A model generated the notes under the pieces. The model saw nothing but the letters and a program-made list of their open reading frames with translations, was not told where the DNA came from and ran no database searches. Both the position numbers and the translations under genes were made by a program. A stretch of DNA of 64,000 bases from NCBI GenBank assembly GCA_963754305.1, contig CAVWFR010000005.1:7367-71366 (forward strand), given 5' to 3'. Positions 36,413-44,905 of the stretch are shown here, piece after piece; position 1 is the stretch's first letter; the number at the start of each line of letters is the position of its first letter. Source of the stretch: DATEDA01 sp963754305. Its GTDB lineage: Bacteria; Pseudomonadota; Gammaproteobacteria; Burkholderiales; SG8-39.

Positions 36413-37976
36413 ATGCACGACAAGATCCTGATCCTCGATTTCGGCGCGCAGTACTCCCAGCTGATCGCGCGGCGCGTGCGCGAGACGCACGTGTACTGCG
36501 AGCTGCACCCTCACGACGTCACCGACGGCTTCGTCCGCGAGTTCGAGCCGCGCGGCATCATCCTGTCCGGCGGCCCGGCCTCTGTCTACGACGCGGCCGC
36601 ACCGCGGGCGCCCCGGGTGGTCTGGGATCTTGGCGTGCCGGTGCTTGGGATCTGCTACGGCATGCAGACGATGGCCGCGCAGCTCGGCGGGACGGTCGAG
36701 GGCTCGACGGTGCGCGAGTTCGGCTACGCCGAGGTTCGCGCGCGGGGCCACTCGAGGCTGCTCGAAGGCATCCAGGACCGGCTCAACGGCGAACGGCATG
36801 GGCTGCTCGACGTCTGGATGAGTCACGGCGACAAAGTCATCGGGCTGCCGCCCGGGTTCAAGGCGATCGCCAGCAACGCCTCGTGCGCGATCGCGGGGAT
36901 GGCGGACGAGGCGCGCAAGCTCTACGGCGTTCAATTCCATCCCGAGGTGACGCACACGAAGCAGGGTGGGACGATCCTGGAGCGCTTCGTACGCGAAATC
37001 TGCGGTGCGCGTGCGGACTGGAACATGCCCGACTACGTCGGCGAGGCGGTCGAGCGCATCCGGGCGCAGGTCGGCAAGGACGAGGTCGTGCTTGGTCTTT
37101 CCGGCGGCGTCGACTCTTCGGTCGCGGCCGCGCTGATCCACCGGGCGATCGGCGATCGGCTCACCTGCATCTTCGTCGACACCGGACTGCTGCGGTTAAA
37201 CGAGGCCGAGCAGGTCATGGCGACCTTTGCCCGCACATCTCGGCGTCAAGGTCAGCATGGTCGACGCGTCCGACCGATTCATGGATGCGCTCGCCGGCGT
37301 CGGCGATCCCGAGGAGAAGCGCAAGATCATCGGACGCGAGTTCGTGCATGTCTTCCAGGAGGAGGCGGCGAAGCTTCCGCAGGCGAAGTGGCTGGCGCAA
37401 GGCACGATCTATCCCGACGTGATCGAGTCGGCGGGCGCGAAGATCAAGAACGCGCACACGATCAAGTCGCACCACAACGTCGGCGGGCTGCCCGAGACCT
37501 TACATCTCAAGCTGCTCGAGCCCTTGCGCGACCTGTTCAAGGACGAGGTGCGGGAACTCGGTCTCGCGCTCGGGTTGCCGCGCGAAATGGTGTTCCGGCA
37601 TCCGTTCCCCGGGCCGGGCCTCGGTGTGCGTATTCTCGGGGAAGTCAAGCGCGAGTACGCCGATCTGCTGCGTCGCGCCGATGCGATCTTCATCGACGAG
37701 TTGCGGGCCGCCGGCTGGTACGAGAAGACGGCGCAGGCGTTCGCGGTATTCCTGCCGGTGCGGTCGGTCGGCGTCATGGGCGACGGCAGGACGTACGAAC
37801 ACGTCGTGTCTCTGCGCGCGGTAGAGACGACCGACTTCATGACCGCGCACGTAGCCCCGCTACCGTCCGAGCTGCTCGCGAAGGTCGCCAACCGGATCAT
37901 CAACGAGGTCCGTGGCATCAACCGCGTCGTCTACGACGTGTCGAGCAAACCGCCGGCGACGATCGAGTGGGAATGA
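36413..37976 (+). CDS. guaA: GMP synthase (glutamine-hydrolysing), interrupted by a 1-base frameshift
   Basis: GuaA amidates XMP to GMP. The N-terminal amidotransferase domain has the nucleophile GICYGMQTMAAQ and FHPEVTHT. The ATP-pyrophosphatase domain has LGLSGGVDSSVAAALIH, and the dimerisation domain ends TIEWE. The frame breaks at about 37230-37232: reading ends in MATFA and resumes one frame over as AHLGVKVSMVDASDRF. Removing one C from the CCC run restores FAAHLGV and a protein of about 520 residues. An essential gene with a homopolymer indel points to a sequence error. Confidence 0.94.
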
Positions 37977-37980
37977 CCTG

Positions 37981-38463
37981 ATGGCGGCCAGCGCCGCCGA
38001 CGCGCCGTTCATGCGCGCCGCGCTTGCGCTCGCGGAAGAGGGCTCGCGCCGGGGCGAGGTGCCGGTGGGTGCAGTCGTCGTCGCCGACGGCACCATAGTC
38101 GGACGCGGTTATAACCGCCCGATCGACGGGAGCGATCCCACCGCCCACGCCGAGATTGAGGCGCTCCGCTCCGCCGCCGCCGCGCGCGCCAACTACCGGC
38201 TTCCCGGCTGTGACTTGTACGTGACGCTGGAACCGTGCGCGATGTGCGCGGGCGCGATCGTGCAGGCGCGGATCAGGCGGTTGGTGTTCGGCGCGCCGGA
38301 CCCGAAGACCGGCGCCTGCGGCGGCGTCATCAATCTCTTCGCTGAAACGCGCCTGAACCACCACACTACGGTAACCGGCGGGGTGCTCGCCGAGGAGTGT
38401 AGCGCTCTACTCACGGGGTTCTTTGCCGCCCGGCGTGACGCGGCCCGCGCCGCCGAGGAGTGA
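37981..38463 (+). CDS. tadA: tRNA-specific adenosine deaminase TadA
   Basis: TadA makes inosine at the wobble position of tRNA-Arg(ACG). The 160-residue protein has the deaminase motifs DPTAHAEIEAL (zinc His and catalytic Glu) and YVTLEPCAMCAGAIVQARI (zinc Cys pair). It starts 4 bp after guaA and is probably in the same transcript. Confidence 0.95.
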   Translation: MAASAADAPFMRAALALAEEGSRRGEVPVGAVVVADGTIVGRGYNRPIDGSDPTAHAEIEALRSAAAARANYRLPGCDLYVTLEPCAMCAGAIVQARIRRLVFGAPDPKTGACGGVINLFAETRLNHHTTVTGGVLAEECSALLTGFFAARRDAARAAEE

Positions 38464-38470
38464 TCCCACC

Positions 38471-38977
38471 TTGCCGCGCATCCGGGTGTCGATCCCCGAT
38501 CAGACGCTGAGCCTGCTCGACGACAGGGGGCAGTTGCTGCGCGTCTACCCGGTCTCTACCGCGACGAACGGCGCGGGCGAGCAGCGGGGCAGCCACTGCA
38601 CGCCTCGCGGCCGCCACATCGTGCGCGCGAAAATCGGCGCCCGCGCTCCGGAGAACACGGTCTTCGTCGGTCGCCGGCCGACCGGCGAGATCTGGACGCC
38701 GGCCCTAGGGGCGAAATATCCCGGTCGCGACTGGATCCTCACCCGCATCCTGTGGCTCTCGGGCTGCGAGGTCGGCTTCAACCGGCTCGGCGACGTGGAC
38801 ACGATGCGTCGCTACATCTACATCCACGGCAGCCCGCACAGCGTGCCGATGAACGCGCCGGGCTCGATCGGGTGTATCCGGATGCGCAACCGTGAGCTCG
38901 TCGAGCTCTTCGAGCTCGTGCCAGTGCGAACGCCGGTGGAAATCGTTGCTGGCGCGCCCGCGTCACCTGCGCTCTAG
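38471..38977 (+). CDS. L,D-transpeptidase (YkuD domain)
   Basis: YkuD enzymes cross-link peptidoglycan through 3-3 bonds or anchor proteins to it. The 168-residue protein is essentially only the catalytic domain, with IHGSPHSVPMNAPGSIGCIRM (the HG...SxGCxR motif, catalytic Cys). No signal peptide is visible, which is odd for a periplasmic enzyme. A TTG start at 38471 gives MPRIRVSIPDQTLSLLD; upstream codons overlap tadA. Confidence 0.85.
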   Translation: MPRIRVSIPDQTLSLLDDRGQLLRVYPVSTATNGAGEQRGSHCTPRGRHIVRAKIGARAPENTVFVGRRPTGEIWTPALGAKYPGRDWILTRILWLSGCEVGFNRLGDVDTMRRYIYIHGSPHSVPMNAPGSIGCIRMRNRELVELFELVPVRTPVEIVAGAPASPAL

Positions 38978-39237
38978 CACCTCGATCGCGGTGGTCCCGA
39001 TCCACGCCGCGAGCGGGGTGCGATCGCAGCGGTTCTCGCCGTAGACGAGCAGCGCGTGGGTTCCGTCCGCCCCACCTGGCCGAACACGCGCCGATGGCGA
39101 CCCACTCGCCTGCGATCTGCTCTCGTTCCAGGCGTGGTAGGACGGCCCGCGGCGGATCGGTGTCCTGAAAGCAGCGGCCAGCGCACCCAGCGAACGCAGG
39201 CCCGAGTGCGAGTTTGCGGCACCCGAGCCGCACGTCG
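38978..39237. other. Gap with possible decayed minus-strand gene
   Basis: This 260-bp stretch between the transpeptidase and mtnA has no intact gene. On the minus strand two neighbouring frames look protein-like in turn: QIAGEWVAIGACSA in one, then THALLVYGENRCDRTPLAAW and IGTTAIEVLERR in another. A frameshifted small gene or remnant is possible; I do not recognise a family. Confidence 0.3.
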
Positions 39238-40287
39238 TCACCCCTCGAAGAGGCGCCGGATGCCGTCGGCGGTGACCGGCGACACCACGCCGCGCTCGGT
39301 CACCAGCCCGGTGACGAGCGCGGCCGGGGTCACGTCGAACGCCGGGTTCGCGACCGCCACGCCCTCCGCCGCCCAGCGCTCGCCGCGAAAGCCGGTGACC
39401 TCGCTCGCCCCGCGTTCCTCGATCGGAATCGTGCTGCCGTCGGCGAGCTTGAGATCGATCGTCGAGAGCGGCGCGGCGACGTAGAACGGGATGCGGTGCC
39501 GGGCGGCGAGCACAGCGATTGTGTAGGTGCCGATCTTGTTCGCCACGTCGCCGTTCGCCGCGATCCGGTCGGCACCGACGACGACGAGATCGACTGCGCC
39601 CCGCTGCATGAGGTGGCCCGCCATCCCGTCGGTGACGAGCGTCACCGGGATCGCCTCGCGCACCATCTCCCAGGCGGTGAGCCGCGCGCCCTGCAAATAG
39701 GGACGCGTCTCGGTCGCCACGACCGAAATCCGCTTGCCGTCGTCGCGGGCCGAGCGTACGACGCCGAGCGCCGTGCCGTGGCCGGCGGTGGCGAGCGCAC
39801 CGGCATTGCAGTGGGTCATGATCCGTGCACCATCGGGTACCAGTCCCGCGCCGTGCTTGCCGATCGCCCGGTTCGCCTCGAGGTCCGCGGCGAGGATCGC
39901 CTCCGCCTCGGCGACGAGCCGCGCGGCGATCTGCTCGGGCGGCAGATGTCTCGCGCCGTCGAACGCGCCCCGCATCCGATCGAGCGCCCAGAACAGATTG
40001 ACCGCGGTCGGCCGGCTGGCGCCGATCTCGACGAAGGACTGTTCGATTGCCCGATAAAAGTCCTCCAGGGAGCCGAAGGTCGGCCGCGCCGCCTCGAGTG
40101 CGACGCCGAACGCGGCTGCGCAGCCGATCGCGGGCGCGCCGCGGACGACCATGTCGCGGATCGCCGCGGCGACCTCGGCGGCGGTCGTGCACGCCACGTA
40201 CTCGACGCGCTGGGGCAGGGTGCGCTGATCGATCAGCTCGATGCGATCGCGCCGCCAGCGCAGGGTCTCGACGGTCTGGGCCGCCAT
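39238..40287 (-). CDS. mtnA: S-methyl-5-thioribose-1-phosphate isomerase (MtnA family)
   Basis: MtnA isomerises methylthioribose-1-phosphate, and in some bacteria 5-deoxyribose-1-phosphate, to the ribulose form. The 349-residue aIF2B-fold protein has VVRGAPAIGCAAAFG, the catalytic-Cys region MTHCNAGALATAGHGTALG and the catalytic-Asp region VVVGADRIAANGDVANKIGTY. It starts 4 bp after the aldolase/dehydrogenase gene, so the two form an operon. No mtnB, mtnC or mtnD lies nearby. Confidence 0.93.
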   Translation of the reverse strand: MAAQTVETLRWRRDRIELIDQRTLPQRVEYVACTTAAEVAAAIRDMVVRGAPAIGCAAAFGVALEAARPTFGSLEDFYRAIEQSFVEIGASRPTAVNLFWALDRMRGAFDGARHLPPEQIAARLVAEAEAILAADLEANRAIGKHGAGLVPDGARIMTHCNAGALATAGHGTALGVVRSARDDGKRISVVATETRPYLQGARLTAWEMVREAIPVTLVTDGMAGHLMQRGAVDLVVVGADRIAANGDVANKIGTYTIAVLAARHRIPFYVAAPLSTIDLKLADGSTIPIEERGASEVTGFRGERWAAEGVAVANPAFDVTPAALVTGLVTERGVVSPVTADGIRRLFEG

Positions 40288-40291
40288 CGTG

Positions 40292-42265
40292 CTAGATGAC
40301 CCGCTCGTTGCCGCCGTCGACCGGCAGCTGCGCGCCGGTGGTCTTCGCGAACAGGGGCCCGCACATCTCCGCTGCGAGCTCGGCGACGTCGCGGCTCCGC
40401 ACCTCGGTGCGCAGGACGTTGTTGGTCCGGTACTGCGCCACCGACATGCCGTAGCGGCGTGCGCGTTCAGCGAGCACCTCGTCGGTCCACATGCCGGTGT
40501 CGAAGACCGCGTTCGGATGGAGCGTGTTGATGCGGATCCCGTCGGCGCCCCATTCGATTGCGGCGATCCGCGCGAGCTGGCTGAGCGCCGCCTTGGATGC
40601 CGAATACGCGGCTGCTCCCGGCCCCGGAGCGGGGACGTTCTTGGATCCGATCACTACCACGCGGCCGCCCTGCGGCGCGCGCCTGAGATATGGATGACAC
40701 GCGCGCATCAGCAGCAAGTTCGCGTCGAAATTGACCGTCATCACCTTGCGCCATTCGTCGGTGACGAGGTCCGAGATGCTGCGCGTTGCCCCGAAGACGC
40801 CTGCGTTCAGCACCGCTATGTCGAGCCCGCCATAGGCCCGCGCGGTCAGCTCGAGCGCTCCCGCGATCGCAGCGTCGTCGGTGACGTCGCACTGCAGGCC
40901 GAGGTAGTCGTCGCGCTCGTGAAGCGTTTCCACGGCCACGCTCAGGTCGAGACCGACCACGGCGGCGCCGCGCGCGAGCAGCGAGGCGACCGCGGCCCTG
41001 CCGATGCCCGACGCGGCGCCCGTCACCCACGCCACCTCGCCGGCGAACAACGGCGGCTTACCCGACTTCTCGAGCTTCGCCTGCTCGAGATCCCAGTACT
41101 CCACGTCGAAAATGTCTTGCGGCGGCAGCGCCTCGTAGCGCTCGAGCGCTTCCGCCCTGAGTACGACGTCGATCGTGTGCTCGTACAGCTCCTCCACGAT
41201 CCGTGCGTCCTTCGCTGTGCGCCCGAGGCTCGCGAGCCCGAAGCGCGGGTCGAGCACCATGCGCGGCGCCGGGTCGAGGATAAGCTTGCGCTCTTTCGCG
41301 TTCGGCTCGTGCCGCGCGAAGTACTCGCGGTAGGCGACGGCGAAGCCGTCGACGTCCGCGCCGAGCAGCGGTACGCGCTTGGTGCGGATCACGTGATCCG
41401 GCGTTGCCGGTCCCTGTTGCGAGATGCGCGCGATCTCCGGGTGCCGAGCGAACGCGAGGGTCTGCGCGGTGGTGCGGGTGCGCATGACCAGCGGCGCGCC
41501 CGCGACATCCGAGATCCTGCGGCGCAGCTCCGCCAGCTCGATCCCGCCGATCTCGGGCGCAGTTGGCGCGGGCGGGGTCACCACGTTCCAGGCGCGCTGG
41601 CGGCTTAGGTACTCCTCGGCGCGCCGCACGAGCTCGAGCATGCGCTCGTAGGACTCGCGCGCGGTGTTCCCGAACGAGAAGATGCCGTGCTTCAGCAGCA
41701 CGACGCCGATCGTGGCGGACGTCGCCTGCCGCGCGAACTCGCGCGCCACGCGCTGCGCGAGATCGAAGCCCGGCATGAGATACGGAATCACGATCACCGC
41801 GGGGCCGTAGACTTCGCGGATGCGGGCGTCGCCGCGCGGCGTATTGGTGATCGCCAGCACCGCGTCAGCATGGGTGTGATCCACGAACCGGAACGGCAGC
41901 GAGCCGTGGAGGATTGTCTCGATCGACGGCGCCGGTGCAGCGGCGCGCAACATGTGTGTGACGAGCTCGTTCACCATGTCCGGGTCGGAAAGGCGCTCCA
42001 GCCGGGCGAGCTTCAGCACGTGATCGAGTCGCACCGGGGAAAAACCTGCGGGCTCGATGCGCTCGAGGTCCCAGCCGCTGCCCTTCACATACAGCACCGT
42101 CAGATCCTCGCCAAAGCGGTCGCGTTCGGCGATCTTGACCGAGGTGTTGCCGCCGCCGTGAAGGACGAGCGACTTGTCGCGACCGAGGAGGCGTGAGGTG
42201 TAGACGCGCTCGCCGAGATCACCCTTGAAGCCGGCGGCTTCCGCGTCTTGCCAGAGACTTTGCAT
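40292..42265 (-). CDS. Bifunctional class II aldolase / short-chain dehydrogenase fusion
   Basis: The 657-residue protein has an N-terminal class II aldolase/adducin domain (HGGGNTSVK near residue 36, metal site FVDHTHADAVLA, later LLKHGIFSFGN). A C-terminal SDR domain follows (cofactor loop TGAASGIGRAA near residue 433, catalytic YSASKAALSQ). Such fusions are known for rhamnulose-1-phosphate-type aldolases, where the dehydrogenase handles the released aldehyde. No rhamnose genes are visible, and mtnA follows 4 bp downstream. The aldolase may therefore cut 5-deoxy- or 5-methylthioribulose-1-phosphate to DHAP and an aldehyde. The substrate is inferred only from context. Confidence 0.85.
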   Translation of the reverse strand: MQSLWQDAEAAGFKGDLGERVYTSRLLGRDKSLVLHGGGNTSVKIAERDRFGEDLTVLYVKGSGWDLERIEPAGFSPVRLDHVLKLARLERLSDPDMVNELVTHMLRAAAPAPSIETILHGSLPFRFVDHTHADAVLAITNTPRGDARIREVYGPAVIVIPYLMPGFDLAQRVAREFARQATSATIGVVLLKHGIFSFGNTARESYERMLELVRRAEEYLSRQRAWNVVTPPAPTAPEIGGIELAELRRRISDVAGAPLVMRTRTTAQTLAFARHPEIARISQQGPATPDHVIRTKRVPLLGADVDGFAVAYREYFARHEPNAKERKLILDPAPRMVLDPRFGLASLGRTAKDARIVEELYEHTIDVVLRAEALERYEALPPQDIFDVEYWDLEQAKLEKSGKPPLFAGEVAWVTGAASGIGRAAVASLLARGAAVVGLDLSVAVETLHERDDYLGLQCDVTDDAAIAGALELTARAYGGLDIAVLNAGVFGATRSISDLVTDEWRKVMTVNFDANLLLMRACHPYLRRAPQGGRVVVIGSKNVPAPGPGAAAYSASKAALSQLARIAAIEWGADGIRINTLHPNAVFDTGMWTDEVLAERARRYGMSVAQYRTNNVLRTEVRSRDVAELAAEMCGPLFAKTTGAQLPVDGGNERVI

Positions 42266-42293
42266 CGATCGATCGAGTCGTCGGGATGGCGCC

Positions 42294-42308
42294 GTATTAT
42301 AGCGGCCG
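42294..42308. promoter_or_regulatory. Divergent promoter core (shared 15-bp motif, copy 1)
   Basis: GTATTATAGCGGCCG lies between the minus-strand aldolase gene and the plus-strand acetyltransferase gene. It reads TATAAT on the minus strand (42301-42296) and TATTAT on the plus strand. The same motif with one mismatch occurs at 44864-44878 in another divergent gap. No clear -35 boxes are seen. Confidence 0.5.
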
Positions 42309-42326
42309 CTTCCCCGCCGACTTCGC

Positions 42327-42756
42327 GTGACGCATTCGATCTCGATCCGGATCCTGCCCTGGCCCGCGGCGCACGTCGGCGCGATGCGCGTCCGCGAGGC
42401 GGTGTTTGTCGTCGAGCAGTGCGTACCGGCGGAGATCGAACGCGACGAATGGGATCCGCGCTGCGACCACGCGCTCGCGTTCGAGCCCGGTGGCGGCGTC
42501 GTGGGGACCGGCCGCCTCCTGCCCGATGGTCACGTCGGCCGGATGGCCGTGTTGCGCGAGTGGCGCGGGCAGGGCGTCGGCGGACGCATCCTCGTTGCGC
42601 TGGTGGAGCGCGCGGCGGAGCGCGGGATGACGCGCCTCGTCCTTAACGCCCAGACCCATGCCGTGCCGTTCTACTCGAGCTACGGCTTCGCCGTCTTCGG
42701 CGACGAGTTCATCGAGGCGGGCATCCCCCACGTCGCCATGGTGCGGGACCTACTAG
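42327..42756 (+). CDS. GNAT-family N-acetyltransferase (3' end uncertain)
   Basis: GNAT enzymes move acetyl from acetyl-CoA to an amine; this ElaA/YjcF-like type has unknown substrate. The protein has REAVFVVEQCVPAEIERDEWD, the acetyl-CoA loop VGRMAVLREWRGQGVGGRIL and LNAQTHAVPFYSSYGFAVFG, and a natural end near residue 143. No in-frame stop occurs there: the frame runs on to 43817 through the antisense of the next gene. A TAG at 42754-42756, one frame off and overlapping the neighbour's stop, is the likely real end if one base is wrong. The end given is that inference. Confidence 0.7.
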
Positions 42757-43517
42757 GTGTCGAGCGAAAACCGCTCCCGCACCACGCCGGCCTCGCCGCC
42801 ACCTTCGTCGAAAGAGCGCTCGACGAACGACACGTCGCCGTCCACGCCGACGACCAGCGCCGTCGACGAGCGGGTGCCATAGCCGTCGCCGACGATCCGC
42901 AGCGACGAGAGCCGGCGCTCCCAGTCGCGGCCCACCCCGGTGCTCGGCAGCGCGTCGTCCACCGCTACTTCCGTGTCGTCCAGCAGCGCCAGCAGCGCCT
43001 CCGGATCCGGACCGTGGTCGAGCGCCGCGGCAAGCCGCGCCTTGCCGGACCGCACCTTCGGCCACGGCACGTCGAGCAAGCTGTTCGACAAGCCGTAGAC
43101 GCCCGGCTCCAGCTCGCGAATTTCGCCCTCGCGGTTGGAGAGATAGGCGAGCGAGCCGCCGTCGCTTGCGAGGAGGCTGAATCCGTTGTACCGCGCCGCT
43201 TCGCCACGCAAGCCCTCGAGATATCGGCGGGGCGAGATGTCGGCGCGCAGGAACTCGCTCACGAGTGCACCGCGCGACGGTGCCTCCGCTCGGTTGCTGC
43301 CGGGATCGCGGAAGTTGGTGAGCGCGGCAAACCGTCCGCGCCGCGTCACGCCGAGCCAGGTGCCGCGCTGCTCGAGGTCGCGCCCGGCGAACACTTGCGG
43401 GGCATCCGGCCAGAAGGCGGCCGGGAGGGTAGGGCGGGTGAACCACTCGTCGCGATTCGCGGCGACGACGAGCGGATACGCCGGATGCGCGCGGTGCGCG
43501 AACAGGATGAGACACAT
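42753..43517 (-). CDS. NRDE-family (TANGO2-like) protein
   Basis: The 254-residue protein begins MCLILFAHRAHPAYPLVVAANRDEW broken at the family NRDE motif, with FAGRDLEQRGTWLGVTRRGRFAALTNFRDP as further conserved blocks and an N-terminal-type Cys2. TANGO2 relatives are linked to haem handling or metabolite repair in eukaryotes; the bacterial role is unclear. It converges with the acetyltransferase gene at a CTAG stop overlap. Confidence 0.88.
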   Translation of the reverse strand: MCLILFAHRAHPAYPLVVAANRDEWFTRPTLPAAFWPDAPQVFAGRDLEQRGTWLGVTRRGRFAALTNFRDPGSNRAEAPSRGALVSEFLRADISPRRYLEGLRGEAARYNGFSLLASDGGSLAYLSNREGEIRELEPGVYGLSNSLLDVPWPKVRSGKARLAAALDHGPDPEALLALLDDTEVAVDDALPSTGVGRDWERRLSSLRIVGDGYGTRSSTALVVGVDGDVSFVERSFDEGGGEAGVVRERFSLDT

Positions 43518-43523
43518 GACCGC

Positions 43524-43805
43524 TCAGTCGCCGGTAAACCGCTCGGTGTGACGCGTCGTGCCGGGCGCGAGCAGCGACTCGAGCCCGAAGGTCGCGACAG
43601 CGGCGACCAGCTCGCGCTCGAAGCGCGCCGGATCGGCCAGATCTTCGTAGATCTCCATCCAGGTCCCGTCGCCTTCGACGCGCCGGACGAGCCGACCGCT
43701 GACCCCGCTGGTGTGCGCCAGCGCGGCCTGCATCGCGCCGACCGCTTCGCGCACCGCTCGCGCGGCTGCGGTGCTCCGGTAGTACACGTAGAAGCTTTGG
43801 CTCAC
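43524..43805 (-). CDS. DUF4936 family protein
   Basis: The 93-residue protein of unknown function has FYVYYRSTAAARAVREAV, SGRLVRRVEGDGTWMEIYEDL and FERELVAAVATFGLESLL. It resembles a small ferredoxin-like fold of the DUF4936 family, found mainly in betaproteobacteria. Its start overlaps the ygfZ stop by 4 bp. Confidence 0.85.
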   Translation of the reverse strand: MSQSFYVYYRSTAAARAVREAVGAMQAALAHTSGVSGRLVRRVEGDGTWMEIYEDLADPARFERELVAAVATFGLESLLAPGTTRHTERFTGD

Positions 43806-44833
43806 GTCACTGCATAGGGAAGCGGCCTGAACCGCAGTGCCGGCCCCACGCCCGAGCCGAGCCGGACGGTGCCGCCGCCGGCGCTCGCGGTCTGCACCAC
43901 TGCCAGCACGTCGAATCCTCCGTCGGGCGCGGGTGCGGCATTGACCACCATGCCTGCCGACTGCTCGCCGGACGCGCCGCTGACGAGCGCCTCGCCCGGT
44001 ACCGGGCTGGCGTCCGCGTCGACATGGCCGAGAAAGAGCCGCCGTTTCAGCTCACCGCGATACTGCGTGCGCGCGACGATCTCCTGGCCCGGGTAGCACC
44101 CCTTCCGGAAGTTCACGCCTCCGATCAGCTCGAGGTTCGCCATCTGCGGTACGAACTGGCCCTGCGTCGCCGCGGTGATCCACGGCAGTCCGGAGGCGAT
44201 CTCCAGCCACTCCCAGCAGGGCGTACCGACCGGCCTGAGAGTCGCTGCCAGGCGGTCCCACGCCTCTGCGGCGCGGGCCACCGGCACAGCGACGAGATAG
44301 CGCCCACCGCTTAGAGCAATCGCTGTACTGCCGCCACCGCGTGCGACACCGAGCGGCACCACGGGGGTAACGCCGATCAACCCCGCGACGGCCGCGGTTG
44401 CAGCCGGACCTGAAACGCCGAGCAACACGGGCTCGTCGCCTGCCTCCGCGAGCGTCACCTCCGATCGCAGCACGAACATCTTCAGTCGCTGGTGCAACCC
44501 TCCGATCAGTGCGCGCGGCAGCAGCATCAAGAACCTGTCGGTCGCTCGCCAGAGGAGGAAGTTCGCCAGCACGCGGCCCTTCGCCGTGCAGTACGCACCG
44601 TACACGCTCGCGTCGTCGGCGAGACCGTCGACGTCGCAACTCAGCTGCCCGTGCAGAAACGTCCGGGCGTCGTCCCCGGCGACCGCGAGCAGCCCGAAGG
44701 GCGACAGGTCGGCGAGGATGCTGGCGGTGGCCGTAGCCGTACGCTCACCGTGCGGATCGCCGAAGTCGCGCGCAACGCCGCGTTCCACATTAGCGCCGCG
44801 GGCGGCGAGCAACTTCAGCCAATCGGGTTTCAT
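43802..44833 (-). CDS. ygfZ: Folate-binding protein YgfZ (GcvT-like)
   Basis: YgfZ helps maintain certain iron-sulfur proteins using a folate. The 343-residue GcvT-fold protein has the diagnostic KGCYPGQEIVARTQYRGELKRR (K-G-C-Y-x-G-Q-E) with its conserved Cys, and AFLHGQLSCDV-like FLHGQLSCDVDGLAD. It is divergent from mltG, a common pairing. Confidence 0.94.
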   Translation of the reverse strand: MKPDWLKLLAARGANVERGVARDFGDPHGERTATATASILADLSPFGLLAVAGDDARTFLHGQLSCDVDGLADDASVYGAYCTAKGRVLANFLLWRATDRFLMLLPRALIGGLHQRLKMFVLRSEVTLAEAGDEPVLLGVSGPAATAAVAGLIGVTPVVPLGVARGGGSTAIALSGGRYLVAVPVARAAEAWDRLAATLRPVGTPCWEWLEIASGLPWITAATQGQFVPQMANLELIGGVNFRKGCYPGQEIVARTQYRGELKRRLFLGHVDADASPVPGEALVSGASGEQSAGMVVNAAPAPDGGFDVLAVVQTASAGGGTVRLGSGVGPALRFRPLPYAVT

Positions 44834-44863
44834 CTCTGGTGGCGGGGCTAGCGGCGGAGGCCG

Positions 44864-44878
44864 GTATTATATCGGCCG
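44864..44878. promoter_or_regulatory. Divergent promoter core (shared 15-bp motif, copy 2)
   Basis: GTATTATATCGGCCG lies between ygfZ (minus) and mltG (plus). It gives TATAAT on the minus strand (44871-44866) and TATTAT on the plus strand. It matches the motif at 42294-42308 in 14 of 15 bases. Confidence 0.5.
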
Positions 44879-44905
44879 GGTGGCGCCTACCACCCGCCCG
44901 CCGTG

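Noticed and set aside
40241..41608. 455-residue plus-strand frame
   Set aside because: Antisense shadow of the aldolase/dehydrogenase fusion.
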